This document shows positions 8,336-15,466 of a DNA stretch of 15,726 nucleotides, one piece after another. Origin of the DNA: Bacillota bacterium. GTDB taxonomy: Bacteria > Bacillota > Clostridia > Lachnospirales > Lachnospiraceae. The notes under the pieces were generated by a model, which did not search any database, was not told the DNA's origin, and saw only the letters and a list, made by a program, of their open reading frames with translations. The DNA lies in assembly GCA_023415655.1 (NCBI GenBank), contig JAEZKD010000139.1, positions 1 to 15,726 of the forward strand. The letters are read 5' to 3'. How positions within the stretch are numbered: the first letter of the stretch is position 1; the number at the start of each line of letters is the position of its first letter. Made by a program: the position numbers and the translations under genes.

Positions 8336-8369
8336 TTACAACAGGTGGAAAATGAACCACCTGTTGTAA
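8336..8369 (-). terminator. Perfect 13-bp hairpin between the acetyltransferase and ATPase genes
   Basis: TTACAACAGGTGG (8336-8348) and its exact complement (8357-8369) are separated by an 8-base loop. It lies about 14 bases after the acetyltransferase stop, before the ATPase promoter, and most simply ends acetyltransferase transcription. No run of T follows it on the - strand; the flank on the + strand is T-rich but interrupted. It may be a weak or factor-assisted terminator, or another RNA structure. Confidence 0.5.
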
Positions 8370-8382
8370 GTAGAGATTCTTA

Positions 8383-8913
8383 TTATTTTGCAAAGTTTAT
8401 AAAATTCTCCTCATTTAGCTCATAAAATATGCTTGTCTGCAATTCTCCATCTTGATTTTGCCAAGAGTCAACTTCAATTCCTGTTTGCTGAAAGCCTAAA
8501 GAATTGTAAACATGTTGTGCTCTCGTATTTTTTTGGTTCGTATCAAGAATTATTTTTTCATATCCATACTCATGAAACAGAGAATCAATGAGTAAGCTGA
8601 GCAAAAGCCTTCCGTAGCCTCTTTCCTGTTTGGAGTCATCACAAATTTTGATACCGATCTCTGCAACTCGATTGCCCATATTGCAATAGCTCATTTCTCC
8701 AATTGGGCTCTCGTCACATTCAATGATTAATCTACGGTATGTATCATCGGTATCCCGTTTTAATTGGTTAGCGACAGCTTCAGCTGTGGTACCTAGACCA
8801 TATGGAAAACCAGCATGTGCCATAATAGCTCCGTCGTTCCACCAGGTTGCTAATTGAACTGCATCCTCTTGAGTTGCATTTCGTATTACTAAATTATGAT
8901 ATGTTAAAAGCAT
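8383..8913 (-). CDS. GNAT-family N-acetyltransferase (RimJ/RimL-like)
   Basis: 176 residues, the usual length for a one-domain GNAT. It starts with LVIRNATQEDAVQLATWWND, typical of the RimJ/RimL and aminoglycoside-acetyltransferase branch. The acetyl-CoA loop is QERGYG (96-101), followed by the helix RLLLSLLIDSLF. The later segment TNQKNTRAQHVYNSLGF is the conserved strand 5/helix 4 region (N-x-RA-x-x-x-Y-x-x-LGF). The acceptor may be an amine of an antibiotic, a protein N-terminus or a small metabolite; sequence alone does not decide. The start is fixed by a strong AGGAGG (complement 8918-8923). Just upstream lies a leader ORF with pairing segments that could control translation, which would fit an inducible resistance enzyme. 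Confidence 0.85.
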   Translation of the reverse strand: MLLTYHNLVIRNATQEDAVQLATWWNDGAIMAHAGFPYGLGTTAEAVANQLKRDTDDTYRRLIIECDESPIGEMSYCNMGNRVAEIGIKICDDSKQERGYGRLLLSLLIDSLFHEYGYEKIILDTNQKNTRAQHVYNSLGFQQTGIEVDSWQNQDGELQTSIFYELNEENFINFAK

Positions 8914-8916
8914 AAA

Positions 8917-8958
8917 TCCTCCTAGTTTGACGGAGGGTTATTTTTCGTATTCCCTCCC
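8917..8958 (-). promoter_or_regulatory. Candidate translational attenuator with two exclusive pairings
   Basis: Three segments on the - strand in order: GGAGGG inside the leader ORF (8957-8952), CCCTCC right after its stop (8937-8932), and the Shine-Dalgarno GGAGG of the acetyltransferase (about 8922-8918). CCCTCC can form 6 G-C-rich pairs with the first segment (14-base loop) or 5 with the Shine-Dalgarno (9-base loop), but not both. A ribosome sitting on the leader would decide which forms. The direction of control (on or off) cannot be read from the sequence. Confidence 0.45.
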
Positions 8959-8994
8959 AGTATTGTGATTGGTTTTATGTAGTTGATTTCTCAT
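8938..8994 (-). CDS. 18-residue leader peptide upstream of the acetyltransferase
   Basis: On the - strand an ATG at 8994 is followed by 17 sense codons and TAA (8938-8940): MRNQLHKTNHNTGREYEK. It has a good ribosome site, AAAGGGTGAT, whose GGTGAT matches the extended Shine-Dalgarno complement at proper spacing. A TATAAT -10 box (complement 9042-9047) would place the RNA start about 40 bases before it. The stop lies 24 bases before the acetyltransferase ATG. The last codons contain GGGAGGG, which can pair with the block just after the stop. These properties suggest a regulatory leader peptide, not a functional protein. Translation has not been shown. Confidence 0.5.
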   Translation of the reverse strand: MRNQLHKTNHNTGREYEK

Positions 8995-9041
8995 ATGATA
9001 TCACCCTTTCTTTTTATAATAGACGTTATTAGTACAAGGAT

Positions 9042-9070
9042 ATTATATCGAATGTATTATGATTCGTATA
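9042..9070 (-). promoter_or_regulatory. Probable promoter of the leader-acetyltransferase transcript
   Basis: A perfect TATAAT lies on the - strand at 9047-9042. Seventeen bases upstream is TATACG, a poor -35 (3 of 6). The RNA would start near 9035, about 40 bases before the leader peptide. The -10 box is convincing, the -35 is not. Confidence 0.4.
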
Positions 9071-9201
9071 GCTAAATATTTATTTTATTTCCAATTTCAT
9101 ACTTGAGTGAACTATTTCATGAACAAATCATTGGTATAACCTCCTAGAATAAGAAATTTTTTGAATTGTATTAAAAATTCTAAAAATAGCAAAAATTTAT
9201 C

Positions 9202-9230
9202 TTGCAATATACAATAATATATGATATACT
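9202..9230 (+). promoter_or_regulatory. Promoter of the tRNA-Glu gene
   Basis: TTGCAA (9202-9207) and TATACT (9225-9230) are separated by 17 bases, with predicted start near 9237, about 26 bases before the mature tRNA 5' end. The matches are 4 of 6 and 5 of 6. Confidence 0.7.
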
Positions 9231-9262
9231 AAATATGTGCTTAAGAGTACAGATTGATACAA

Positions 9263-9334
9263 GGCTCCATGGTCAAGCGGTTAAGACACCGCCCTTTCAC
9301 GGCGGTAACAGGGGTTCGAATCCCCTTGGAGTCA
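9263..9334 (+). tRNA. tRNA-Glu (anticodon UUC)
   Basis: A 72-base cloverleaf. The acceptor stem GGCTCCA pairs with TGGAGTC (one G-U pair), with discriminator A at 9334. The anticodon stem is CCGCC/GGCGG around the loop CTTTCAC, giving anticodon TTC (9296-9298), which reads Glu codons GAA/GAG. The T-arm AGGGGTTCGAATCCCCT is canonical. The 3' CCA is not encoded and must be added by nucleotidyltransferase. It is a solitary gene with its own promoter and terminator, not part of a tRNA cluster within this window. Confidence 0.97.
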
Positions 9335-9355
9335 TTATATGAATCGTGCATAAGG

Positions 9356-9394
9356 AAAAGCGTGAACCAGTAAGAAATTGGCTCACGCTTTTTT
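9356..9394 (+). terminator. Intrinsic terminator of tRNA-Glu
   Basis: A stem AAAAGCGTGA/TCACGCTTTT (9356-9365 with 9383-9392), extended inside by CCA/TGG after a one-base bulge on each side, is followed by a T run to 9394. It begins 21 bases after the tRNA. Confidence 0.9.
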
Positions 9395-9395
9395 G

Positions 9396-9436
9396 TTGTA
9401 TCTAGGTACAATAAAACCACCGGCTAAACCGCTGGT
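9396..9436. repeat. Left copy of a direct repeat, with an imperfect hairpin
   Basis: TTGTATCTAGGTACAATAAA... (9396-9416) followed by CCACCG recurs at 14493-14521 with a 2-base insertion. It contains a small inverted repeat (TTGTA/TACAA) and continues into ACCACCGG-CTAAA-CCGCTGGT (9416-9436), a hairpin of 7 pairs with one C-C mismatch. The copy starts inside or just after the T run of the tRNA terminator. Its hairpin resembles subterminal hairpins of IS200/IS605-type elements, but no transposase is present, so this assignment is tentative. Confidence 0.65.
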
Positions 9437-9563
9437 ATTGATTTACACCCACTTTAGGTAGAGGGGGCGTTAAGTGAAAAGATCACTAAATATTGTAGAA
9501 AATTATATAATGAAATAGTAAAATTACACATAAATTAATTGGAAATTATTTACAGTTTGTTCA

Positions 9564-9593
9564 TTGACAAAACTATTTTGGAAGATATATCAT
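9564..9593 (+). promoter_or_regulatory. Promoter of the large esterase gene
   Basis: A perfect TTGACA (9564-9569) is followed after 18 bases by TATCAT (9588-9593, 5 of 6). Predicted start is near 9600, giving a leader of about 80 bases before the ATG at 9680. No clear operator or catabolite-repression box was identified by eye. Confidence 0.65.
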
Positions 9594-9679
9594 ATACTTG
9601 AACAACCCTTTACTATCAGATAAAGCTTGGAATCATTTGCTTTGATTTTTTATAAATAATAGAAAAGGAGTTAGGATCA

Positions 9680-12600
9680 ATGAAAAAAAGAAAAAGAAAT
9701 TTCTTTCAGCGCTTGGTAGTTATGCTAGTTGTTTTTGCTATGACTTTACCTAGTATACCATTGAATGGAGCCAAAGCTGCAGACCAAAGAAACGTTACAT
9801 TTAAGTCCGCAAACTACCGGGTTTTATCTGTGGGAGAGTCTTACGATTTTGATTTGACTAAAACACAGAAAGGAGCAGAGTACATATGGAGTAGTAGTAA
9901 ACCAAATGTAGCAACAGTTGATAACAGCGGTGTTGTATCGGCAATTGCAGTTGGTAGTGCAACGATTACATGCGAGATTAAGCACAATCAAAAGACTACC
10001 ACATTACAGGCACAAGTGTATGTTAAGAGAGTATCTAGCGATCCTTCTCAGGACATTAAGATTACAAACAAAGTTGCTTATTTGGCAATTGGAGAAACCT
10101 ATAAATTTAAAACATCTACTTCTGTAGCTACTTCTTATGACTGGACAAATTGGTCTTCAAGTAACCCATCAGTTGCATCAGTTGATAAAGATGGAGTTGT
10201 TACTGCAAAGGCAAAAGGTAATGTAAAAATTACTGCAACCACAATGAGTGGAAAAGTTTCAGATCATATTACATTTGTTATAGAAGATTGTGTAAAGATA
10301 AGTACACAAGAGGAATTAGTTAAGTATTTAAATGTAGAGAGCTCAAGTACCATCATCTTAAAGACAGATGAAAAGGTGGATTTTACAATACCAGAAGGGG
10401 ATTTTGCTAATAAAAAATTAGTTATCTATGCTCCTAAGGCAAGTATTAAGAATGGTGGATTATTTAAATTGGTTGAAATTCGTTCTTTAACACAGTGGAA
10501 CGAGTCATGTAAGGGAAATGTATTCTCCATGCTTTCAAATACTGACGTTAATGTACAAGATCAAGCAGATTCAACATTTAAGGTTAAAAAAAGTGGTTTA
10601 ACTTTAAAATTTAACATTAATGGTTCTGCTTATTTTGTAGTTGGAAAGTCATCAACGTTACAATTAGAAGGTAATACAAGAAGTATTCCTGAGATTAAGG
10701 TGAATGCAAAGGATGTTACAGTGCAGACTAAGTTAAGAGTTAACCTTGTTGCGAAACAGGTTACCAATATAGAACTTCAGTCAGAAGCAGCAGCAAAATC
10801 AACATTTAGCGTTGCGAGTAAAGATTTACTTCCTATCGTTAAGGGAAGTGGAGTACTTCAAGGTACAGTTGGCGGAAAACAAACAACAGTTGCAGGAGAT
10901 GGACCAATTATTGACGGGGGATCTTCAAGCGGATCAACGCCAGGTGGAACAACGCCAGGTGGTAATACAGACCCACAACCAGACAACAATGGGTTAGATT
11001 CTGCAGGTAGAATGGTAGCTTATTTTGGTACACCAACAATTGATGGTCAAATTGATGCTATTTGGGAAAAATCAGCTGGAGTCGCTCCGAAGGTATCTTC
11101 TGGAACAACAACGACTACTGCTGTATTTAAGACATTATGGGATGATTATGCAATCTATTTCTTAGCAGTAGTTAAGGATGCAAATTTATCAGCAGAGGCT
11201 GCTAATGTTTATGAACGTGATAGCGTTGAATTTTTCTTAGATGAAAAGAATGATAAAACGGTTGGATATAGCGGTGATGATTTACAATACAGAATTAATT
11301 ACCTAGGTCAAAAGTCTGGAGATCATGGAGAACTTACTAGATTCTATCCGGCTGTAAGTCTGATTGATGGTGGATATGTGATTGAGGGAAGAATTGCGTT
11401 ATCAGATATACCAGAGAATAATAAAGTACTTGGTATTGAGATGCAGGTCAATGATGGTAAAGAAGGGGTACGTATTGCTACATTGAATATGTTTGATCAA
11501 ACAGGTAAGGCATTTGAGAATACTAGTTTATTTGGAAATGTTATCTTAACTGGCAAAGGACCTGATTCTGTTTCTGGATTGAATCCATATACATTAATTT
11601 CTTTAGTGGAAAGTGCAGAACAAATAGAGTTAGTTCGTTATGTGAATGGTAATGTAGTTGAGAGTTTAGTGAGTCAGTCTAAAACCTTAATTGCAGATAA
11701 GAATAGTACACAGAAACAGTTAGATGATATGGCTACAAAATTGTCGAATGCAATAAATGCATTAAAACATAATAATAAGTCTTTCGATGAAAAAGAGTGT
11801 AGACAAGTGCCATTAGAATACAAGACGGCAGATCCATACCCAGGACAAATCGTACGTTTAGATTATGATACTAGTACTTATGATAACAGTGACTTAAGAG
11901 ATATTAAAAAGTATCTTCATGTATATCTTCCATACGGATATGATGCAAATAATACAGATAAAAAATATAATGTATTGTATCTGATTCATGGTATGAGTGA
12001 AAATCAGCATACAATTTTTGGTGGTGCTGGACAGACTTCTGAGTTAATGAAGATTGTAGATAATATGATTGCAGAAGGTAAACTTGAACCAATGATTATT
12101 GTTACTCCTACCTGGTATGTTGAGGGTAGTAACAAAGATATGTTTAGCTTAGTAGAGAACTTCCATAACGAATTAATTAATGATATCATTCCACTAGTTG
12201 AGGGAACATATAACACTTATGCTGCTTCTACAAGTACACAAGATTTAATTGCAGCAAGAGAACATCGTGCTTTTGGTGGATTTTCTATGGGTGCTGGTTG
12301 TACTTGGTATAACTACATTCACTGTATAGACTACTTTAAGTACTATATGCCAATTAGCTTATGGTGTTTACAAGATGTAAGTGGTATGGATTATGAAGGA
12401 ACTAATGATGAGAAGTTAGCTAAGTATTTAGCTGATGTCGCTAGGAATGCAGGCTATACAAAGGATGATATTAGAATATTCTGTGCAACTGGTACCGATG
12501 ATATGGCTTATGGAGGTATGGTGAACCAGATTGAAGCGATGAAGAAAGAAGATAGTATGTTTGTATATTCTGCTGATCTTCGTAAAGGAAATTTCTACTT

Positions 12601-14368
12601 TTTACAATTAGAGGGCGGAACTCATATTTGGAATTGTGTTAACAGATATTTATACAATATGCTTCCTGATTTATTCCAAAGCTATTGGGTAGATGAAGAT
12701 GGTTTAGATGAAACAGGTAAAGTTGTTGCACAGTATGGATCTCCAGTTGTTGATGGTAAAGTAGATGGTATTTGGGATCGAGTTAGAAGTGTTAAACCAC
12801 GTTATAATACAAGTAACGATGGAACAACAGCTAAATTTAAAACGATGTGGGATGATAATGCTTTATATATACTTGCACAAGTAAAGGATTCCACTCTTTC
12901 TGTAGCATCAACAAATCCTTATGAGCAAGACTCCATGGAGGTTTTCATAGACGAAAACAATGATAAGACAAAAGAATTTGGTGTAGATGATCTGCAATTC
13001 CGTATTAATTACCTGAATACCAAGACAGCAGATAAGGGAGATGTTAACCGTCTCTATTCTAAAACAACTCAAGTGGACGGTGGTTACATAATTGAGGCAA
13101 GAATTGAATTTACAGATAAAACTAAGATTGCAAACGATCAAGTTTTGGGAATTGAGTTACAGATCAATGCTGCTAAAGGACCTAGCAGAATTGGAGTATT
13201 GAATGTTTTCGATGGATCTGGTAATGCATGGCAAAATACTAGCGTTTTTGGGAATGTAGTATTAAAAGGAAAAACAAGTAGTGCAACATCGAGTGTAAAT
13301 CCATATAAACTACTAAGCTTTATTGAGAATACTGCCAATGGTTTAGACCGTAATGAGTATACGAACTATAATGTATTAGAGGATGCAATCAATCAAGCTT
13401 TAACAGTTGTAAATGACAAAGCTTCTACTCAGGAGCAAATTGACCAAGAATATAGTAATGTTAAAGCTGCTATTAGTAGTCTAACTTATACAGAAGAAGC
13501 ATTAAAGGTAAAACGATTTGTTGCATTACCTGATGCTTATAAAGCTGTGAATGATCAAAAAGGTACGATTGTTACTAAGACTTACGATGCCCCTAATACG
13601 TCAGGTACTACTGATTCTAAGAGAATGCATATCTATCTTCCATATGGTTACGATCGAACTAATACTGATAAGAAATATAACGTATTATACTTGATGCATG
13701 GTGGTGGAGAGAATGAGAATACACTCTTTGGTGGAGAAGGTCAAAACTTAGAGCTTAAGCGCATTCTTGACAATATGATCGCGAATGGTGACATCGAACC
13801 AATGATAGTTGTTACACCTACTTCCAACGGTGGTGCGAATGATATCGCTTACTTCTATCAGGAGTTAAGAGATATTATTGTTCCAATGGTTGAGACAGAA
13901 TATAATACAAATTATGATACAAATCTTTCGAACCTTGACGCAATGAAAGCTTCACGTGAACATCGTGCATTTGGTGGATTTTCTATGGGTTCAGCATGTA
14001 CATGGTATGTATTCGTTAATTGTCTTGATTATTTCAAGTATTACTTACCACTTAGTGGTGAGTGCTGGGCATTTGGAAATGATGCACCTAAAGCAGAGGT
14101 TGCTAGCAAATTAGCAGAAGTTGTTAAGAATGCTGGATACACAGGTATTGATTCCTTTAAGTTATATTGTGCAACAGGAAGTGCAGATATTGCTTATCCT
14201 AATATGAAGCCATTAATGGATGAGATGCAAAAACTAAGTGATACATTCGTGTTTAATGCTGATATTACGAAAGGTAATTCTTACTTTATAGTTGCGAAGG
14301 ATGCAACTCATGCTTGGAATTTTGTTAATCAGTATATCTATGATATTTTACCTGATGTATTTAAGTAA
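9680..14368 (+). CDS. Secreted multidomain esterase: Ig-like x2, then (CBM9 - helical linker - CE1 esterase) x2
   Basis: 1562 residues, exported: KKRKR start, hydrophobic core 12-28, cleavage after AKA (residue 33). Domains: BIG2-type Ig-like folds at about 37-118 and 125-203 (WSSSKPNVATVDNSGVV, WSSSNPSVASVDKDGVV); a beta-rich region about 204-412; a Gly/Ser/Thr/Pro linker 413-437; CBM9-like domain 438-628; a FIVAR-like helical linker about 632-697; CE1/esterase-D-like domain about 705-1005. The unit then repeats: CBM9 about 1008-1198, linker about 1205-1270, esterase about 1275-1562. Both esterases keep GFSMG (S869, S1435), an Asp in TGTDD/TGSAD (D941, D1503) and His in GTHIWN/ATHAWN (H982, H1544), so both should be active. 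CE1 enzymes remove acetyl or feruloyl groups from xylan, and CBM9 binds sugar chain ends. No cell-wall anchor is seen. Ribosome site AAAGGAG, spacing about 9. Xylan or feruloyl esterase is the best guess. Confidence 0.92.
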   Translation: MKKRKRNFFQRLVVMLVVFAMTLPSIPLNGAKAADQRNVTFKSANYRVLSVGESYDFDLTKTQKGAEYIWSSSKPNVATVDNSGVVSAIAVGSATITCEIKHNQKTTTLQAQVYVKRVSSDPSQDIKITNKVAYLAIGETYKFKTSTSVATSYDWTNWSSSNPSVASVDKDGVVTAKAKGNVKITATTMSGKVSDHITFVIEDCVKISTQEELVKYLNVESSSTIILKTDEKVDFTIPEGDFANKKLVIYAPKASIKNGGLFKLVEIRSLTQWNESCKGNVFSMLSNTDVNVQDQADSTFKVKKSGLTLKFNINGSAYFVVGKSSTLQLEGNTRSIPEIKVNAKDVTVQTKLRVNLVAKQVTNIELQSEAAAKSTFSVASKDLLPIVKGSGVLQGTVGGKQTTVAGDGPIIDGGSSSGSTPGGTTPGGNTDPQPDNNGLDSAGRMVAYFGTPTIDGQIDAIWEKSAGVAPKVSSGTTTTTAVFKTLWDDYAIYFLAVVKDANLSAEAANVYERDSVEFFLDEKNDKTVGYSGDDLQYRINYLGQKSGDHGELTRFYPAVSLIDGGYVIEGRIALSDIPENNKVLGIEMQVNDGKEGVRIATLNMFDQTGKAFENTSLFGNVILTGKGPDSVSGLNPYTLISLVESAEQIELVRYVNGNVVESLVSQSKTLIADKNSTQKQLDDMATKLSNAINALKHNNKSFDEKECRQVPLEYKTADPYPGQIVRLDYDTSTYDNSDLRDIKKYLHVYLPYGYDANNTDKKYNVLYLIHGMSENQHTIFGGAGQTSELMKIVDNMIAEGKLEPMIIVTPTWYVEGSNKDMFSLVENFHNELINDIIPLVEGTYNTYAASTSTQDLIAAREHRAFGGFSMGAGCTWYNYIHCIDYFKYYMPISLWCLQDVSGMDYEGTNDEKLAKYLADVARNAGYTKDDIRIFCATGTDDMAYGGMVNQIEAMKKEDSMFVYSADLRKGNFYFLQLEGGTHIWNCVNRYLYNMLPDLFQSYWVDEDGLDETGKVVAQYGSPVVDGKVDGIWDRVRSVKPRYNTSNDGTTAKFKTMWDDNALYILAQVKDSTLSVASTNPYEQDSMEVFIDENNDKTKEFGVDDLQFRINYLNTKTADKGDVNRLYSKTTQVDGGYIIEARIEFTDKTKIANDQVLGIELQINAAKGPSRIGVLNVFDGSGNAWQNTSVFGNVVLKGKTSSATSSVNPYKLLSFIENTANGLDRNEYTNYNVLEDAINQALTVVNDKASTQEQIDQEYSNVKAAISSLTYTEEALKVKRFVALPDAYKAVNDQKGTIVTKTYDAPNTSGTTDSKRMHIYLPYGYDRTNTDKKYNVLYLMHGGGENENTLFGGEGQNLELKRILDNMIANGDIEPMIVVTPTSNGGANDIAYFYQELRDIIVPMVETEYNTNYDTNLSNLDAMKASREHRAFGGFSMGSACTWYVFVNCLDYFKYYLPLSGECWAFGNDAPKAEVASKLAEVVKNAGYTGIDSFKLYCATGSADIAYPNMKPLMDEMQKLSDTFVFNADITKGNSYFIVAKDATHAWNFVNQYIYDILPDVFK

Positions 14369-14447
14369 AAATTTAATTGTATCATAATTATTTGTGAAGC
14401 ATTTGGTGATTTCATTTATGTATTGATATCTAATGAATCATTCATAC

Positions 14448-14494
14448 AAAAAAGCAATGCCTCAGTTGTTGTACAACTGGGGCATTGCTTTTTT
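14448..14494 (+). terminator. Strong intrinsic terminator of the esterase gene
   Basis: A 21-bp stem with one G-T pair (AAAAAAGCAATGCC.../...GGCATTGCTTTTTT), a 5-base loop TTGTA (14469-14473) and a T run. The A run on its left side makes it able to work in both directions. It begins 79 bases after the esterase stop. Confidence 0.95.
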
Positions 14495-14521
14495 GTATCT
14501 AGGTACAATAAAAAACCACCG
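14493..14521. repeat. Right copy of the direct repeat flanking the esterase gene
   Basis: Exact 21-base match to 9396-9416, then AA, then CCACCG as in the left copy. The hairpin and the roughly 65 bases after it in the left copy are missing here, and similarity resumes briefly at TATTGTAGAAA (14524-14534, compare 9491-9501). This copy looks like a shortened form. It too starts in the T run of a terminator. Confidence 0.65.
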
Positions 14522-14621
14522 ACTATTGTAGAAAGAATGCAAAAAAATACTAGAATATATTGTAAATCAGTTGAAAGATGATATTGAAGCAGATCAGCTA
14601 TATTATCTAGTGATTCATAAT

Positions 14622-14650
14622 TTGCTATTATTTGTAGGAAGTGATATATT
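14622..14650 (+). promoter_or_regulatory. Promoter of the Nudix gene
   Basis: TTGCTA (14622-14627) and TATATT (14645-14650) are separated by 17 bases; matches are 4 of 6 and 5 of 6. Predicted start near 14657, about 43 bases before the ATG. Confidence 0.55.
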
Positions 14651-14699
14651 ACAAATAAAGTCATTTTAGATATAACATAAGTAAAGGGTGGTATAAAAC

Positions 14700-15224
14700 A
14701 TGAGGGTGTTATTCGAATTAGATAAGAAGGACTATGATGAAAATGGAACATGCTTTGTACGTCCATCGGTACGAGGAATTATAGTTAAAGATGGGGAAAT
14801 TGCTATGGTACATAGTTTGAAGTATGATTATTACAAGTTTCCTGGTGGAGGAGCTGAGCCAGACGAAGAACATCAAGAAACACTGATTCGTGAAGTGAAG
14901 GAAGAGGTAGGCTTGGTTGTGATACCTGACTCAATTAGAGAATTTGGACTTGTTCACCGCAAACAAAAAGGAAAAATAGAAGATATCTTTGTGCAGGATA
15001 ATTTCTACTATCTTTGTGATGTGGAGCCAGAAATAGAAATGCAAAAACTAGATGACTATGAAGAGGAGGAAGAATTTACGTTGGAATATGTTACACCACA
15101 GCATGCCATTGATAGGAACCGATTCGGGGAACATGGAACAAAAAATGATGACCCTATGTTTATCATGATGATTGAACGAGAAGTATACGTATTAGAAATA
15201 TTGATGCAGGAGAATTATTGCTAA
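14700..15224 (+). CDS. Nudix hydrolase
   Basis: 174 residues with a perfect Nudix box (G-x5-E-x7-RE-V-K-EE-x-G-L): G50, E56, R64, E65, E68, E69, G71. The box follows YYKFPGGGAEPDE, the usual beta-strand lead-in. Nudix enzymes hydrolyse nucleoside diphosphates linked to another moiety, using Mg2+ held by the box glutamates; the substrate (oxidised nucleotide, ADP-ribose, sugar nucleotide or other) is not readable from the box. A run of five acidic residues at about 121-125 and the C-terminal part HAIDRNRF are outside the catalytic core. Ribosome site AAAGGGTGG, 9 bases before the ATG. It is monocistronic as far as can be seen, with a promoter on the left and no clear terminator on the right. 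Confidence 0.9.
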   Translation: MRVLFELDKKDYDENGTCFVRPSVRGIIVKDGEIAMVHSLKYDYYKFPGGGAEPDEEHQETLIREVKEEVGLVVIPDSIREFGLVHRKQKGKIEDIFVQDNFYYLCDVEPEIEMQKLDDYEEEEEFTLEYVTPQHAIDRNRFGEHGTKNDDPMFIMMIEREVYVLEILMQENYC

Positions 15225-15261
15225 GTGGTAAAAATCGTATGGAATTCAATTGGCTGGGTTA

Positions 15262-15289
15262 TAGTTAGAAAAATAATAGATGCTATAAT
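15262..15289 (+). promoter_or_regulatory. Possible promoter ahead of the PNPOx remnant and final gene
   Basis: A perfect TATAAT at 15284-15289, 16 bases after TAGTTA (3 of 6). Only the -10 box is convincing. It would drive the truncated gene and the gene after it. Confidence 0.4.
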
Positions 15290-15337
15290 TATAAGTGAAG
15301 ATAAGAATCATGCATTAGAAAGGAGCAAGCAAATACG

Positions 15338-15463
15338 ATGATGAGAAATCCGGAACAAACCATTGGCAATTTAGTTGATAAAGCTACATTTATAACCATT
15401 AGCTATATCGATGCAGATGGATTCCCAGCTACAAAAGCAATGTTCCACAAGGGAGAGGAGTAA
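15338..15463 (+). pseudogene. 5' remnant of a pyridoxamine-phosphate-oxidase-like (FMN-binding split barrel) gene
   Basis: 41 codons from an ATG at 15338 (or 15341), after AAAGGAG (15319-15325). It reads MMRNPEQTIGNLVDKATFIT..., then SYIDADGFPATKAM, which matches from memory the N-terminus of small PNPOx-like/general-stress proteins, where this segment is the first two strands of the split barrel followed by about 100 more residues. Here the likeness stops after TKAM and the frame ends FHKGEE-TAA at 15461. The flavin-binding part is therefore missing and the product should be inactive. The last codons GGAGAGGAG double as the ribosome site of the next gene, 3 bases after the stop. It may be a deletion remnant kept because it supplies promoter and translation signals. 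Confidence 0.6.
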
Positions 15464-15466
15464 AAT

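Larger units (their letters stand above)
9335..9679. other. Intergenic stretch between tRNA-Glu and the esterase gene
   Basis: This 345-base gap holds the tRNA terminator (9356-9394), the left direct-repeat copy with its hairpin (9396-9436), an unexplained G-rich stretch near 9461-9469 (AGGGGGCG) that can pair imperfectly with ACACCC at 9445-9450, and the esterase promoter (9564-9593). From 9458 to 9538 a short frame without a start codon is open (26 codons), too short to call a gene. The leader from about 9600 to 9679 is AT-rich, with only a weak AAAGC/GCTTT pairing. Confidence 0.7.
14369..14699. other. Intergenic stretch between the esterase and Nudix genes
   Basis: This 331-base gap holds the esterase terminator, the right direct-repeat copy and the Nudix promoter (14622-14650). 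A frame from 14532 to 14667 is open for 45 codons but has no ATG and overlaps the promoter; I do not call it a gene, though it could be a remnant. Confidence 0.7.

Noticed and set aside
9117..9145. A strong AGGAGG on the - strand followed by a four-codon frame (MICS-stop)
   Set aside because: Too short to judge, and it lies upstream of the promoter chosen for the leader-acetyltransferase transcript; may be the remains of a lost gene.
9263..9334. tRNA-Glu as an integration site for a mobile island
   Set aside because: No integrase and no repeat of the tRNA 3' end was seen in the window; the direct repeat downstream does not include tRNA sequence.
11904..13338. Several - strand open frames of 60-77 codons inside the esterase gene
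   Set aside because: They mirror the esterase coding frame, lack ribosome sites and have low-complexity translations.
14532..14669. 45-codon + strand open stretch (reads KECKKILEYIVNQL...)
   Set aside because: No ATG, no ribosome site, and the Nudix promoter lies inside it; possibly an old gene remnant but not supportable. A vague likeness to the 9458-9538 stretch is in a different register from the DNA repeat.
14416..14766. Open frame of 116 codons on the - strand
   Set aside because: It runs through the terminator hairpin, the direct repeat, the Nudix promoter and the Nudix start, and its translation looks like no known protein.
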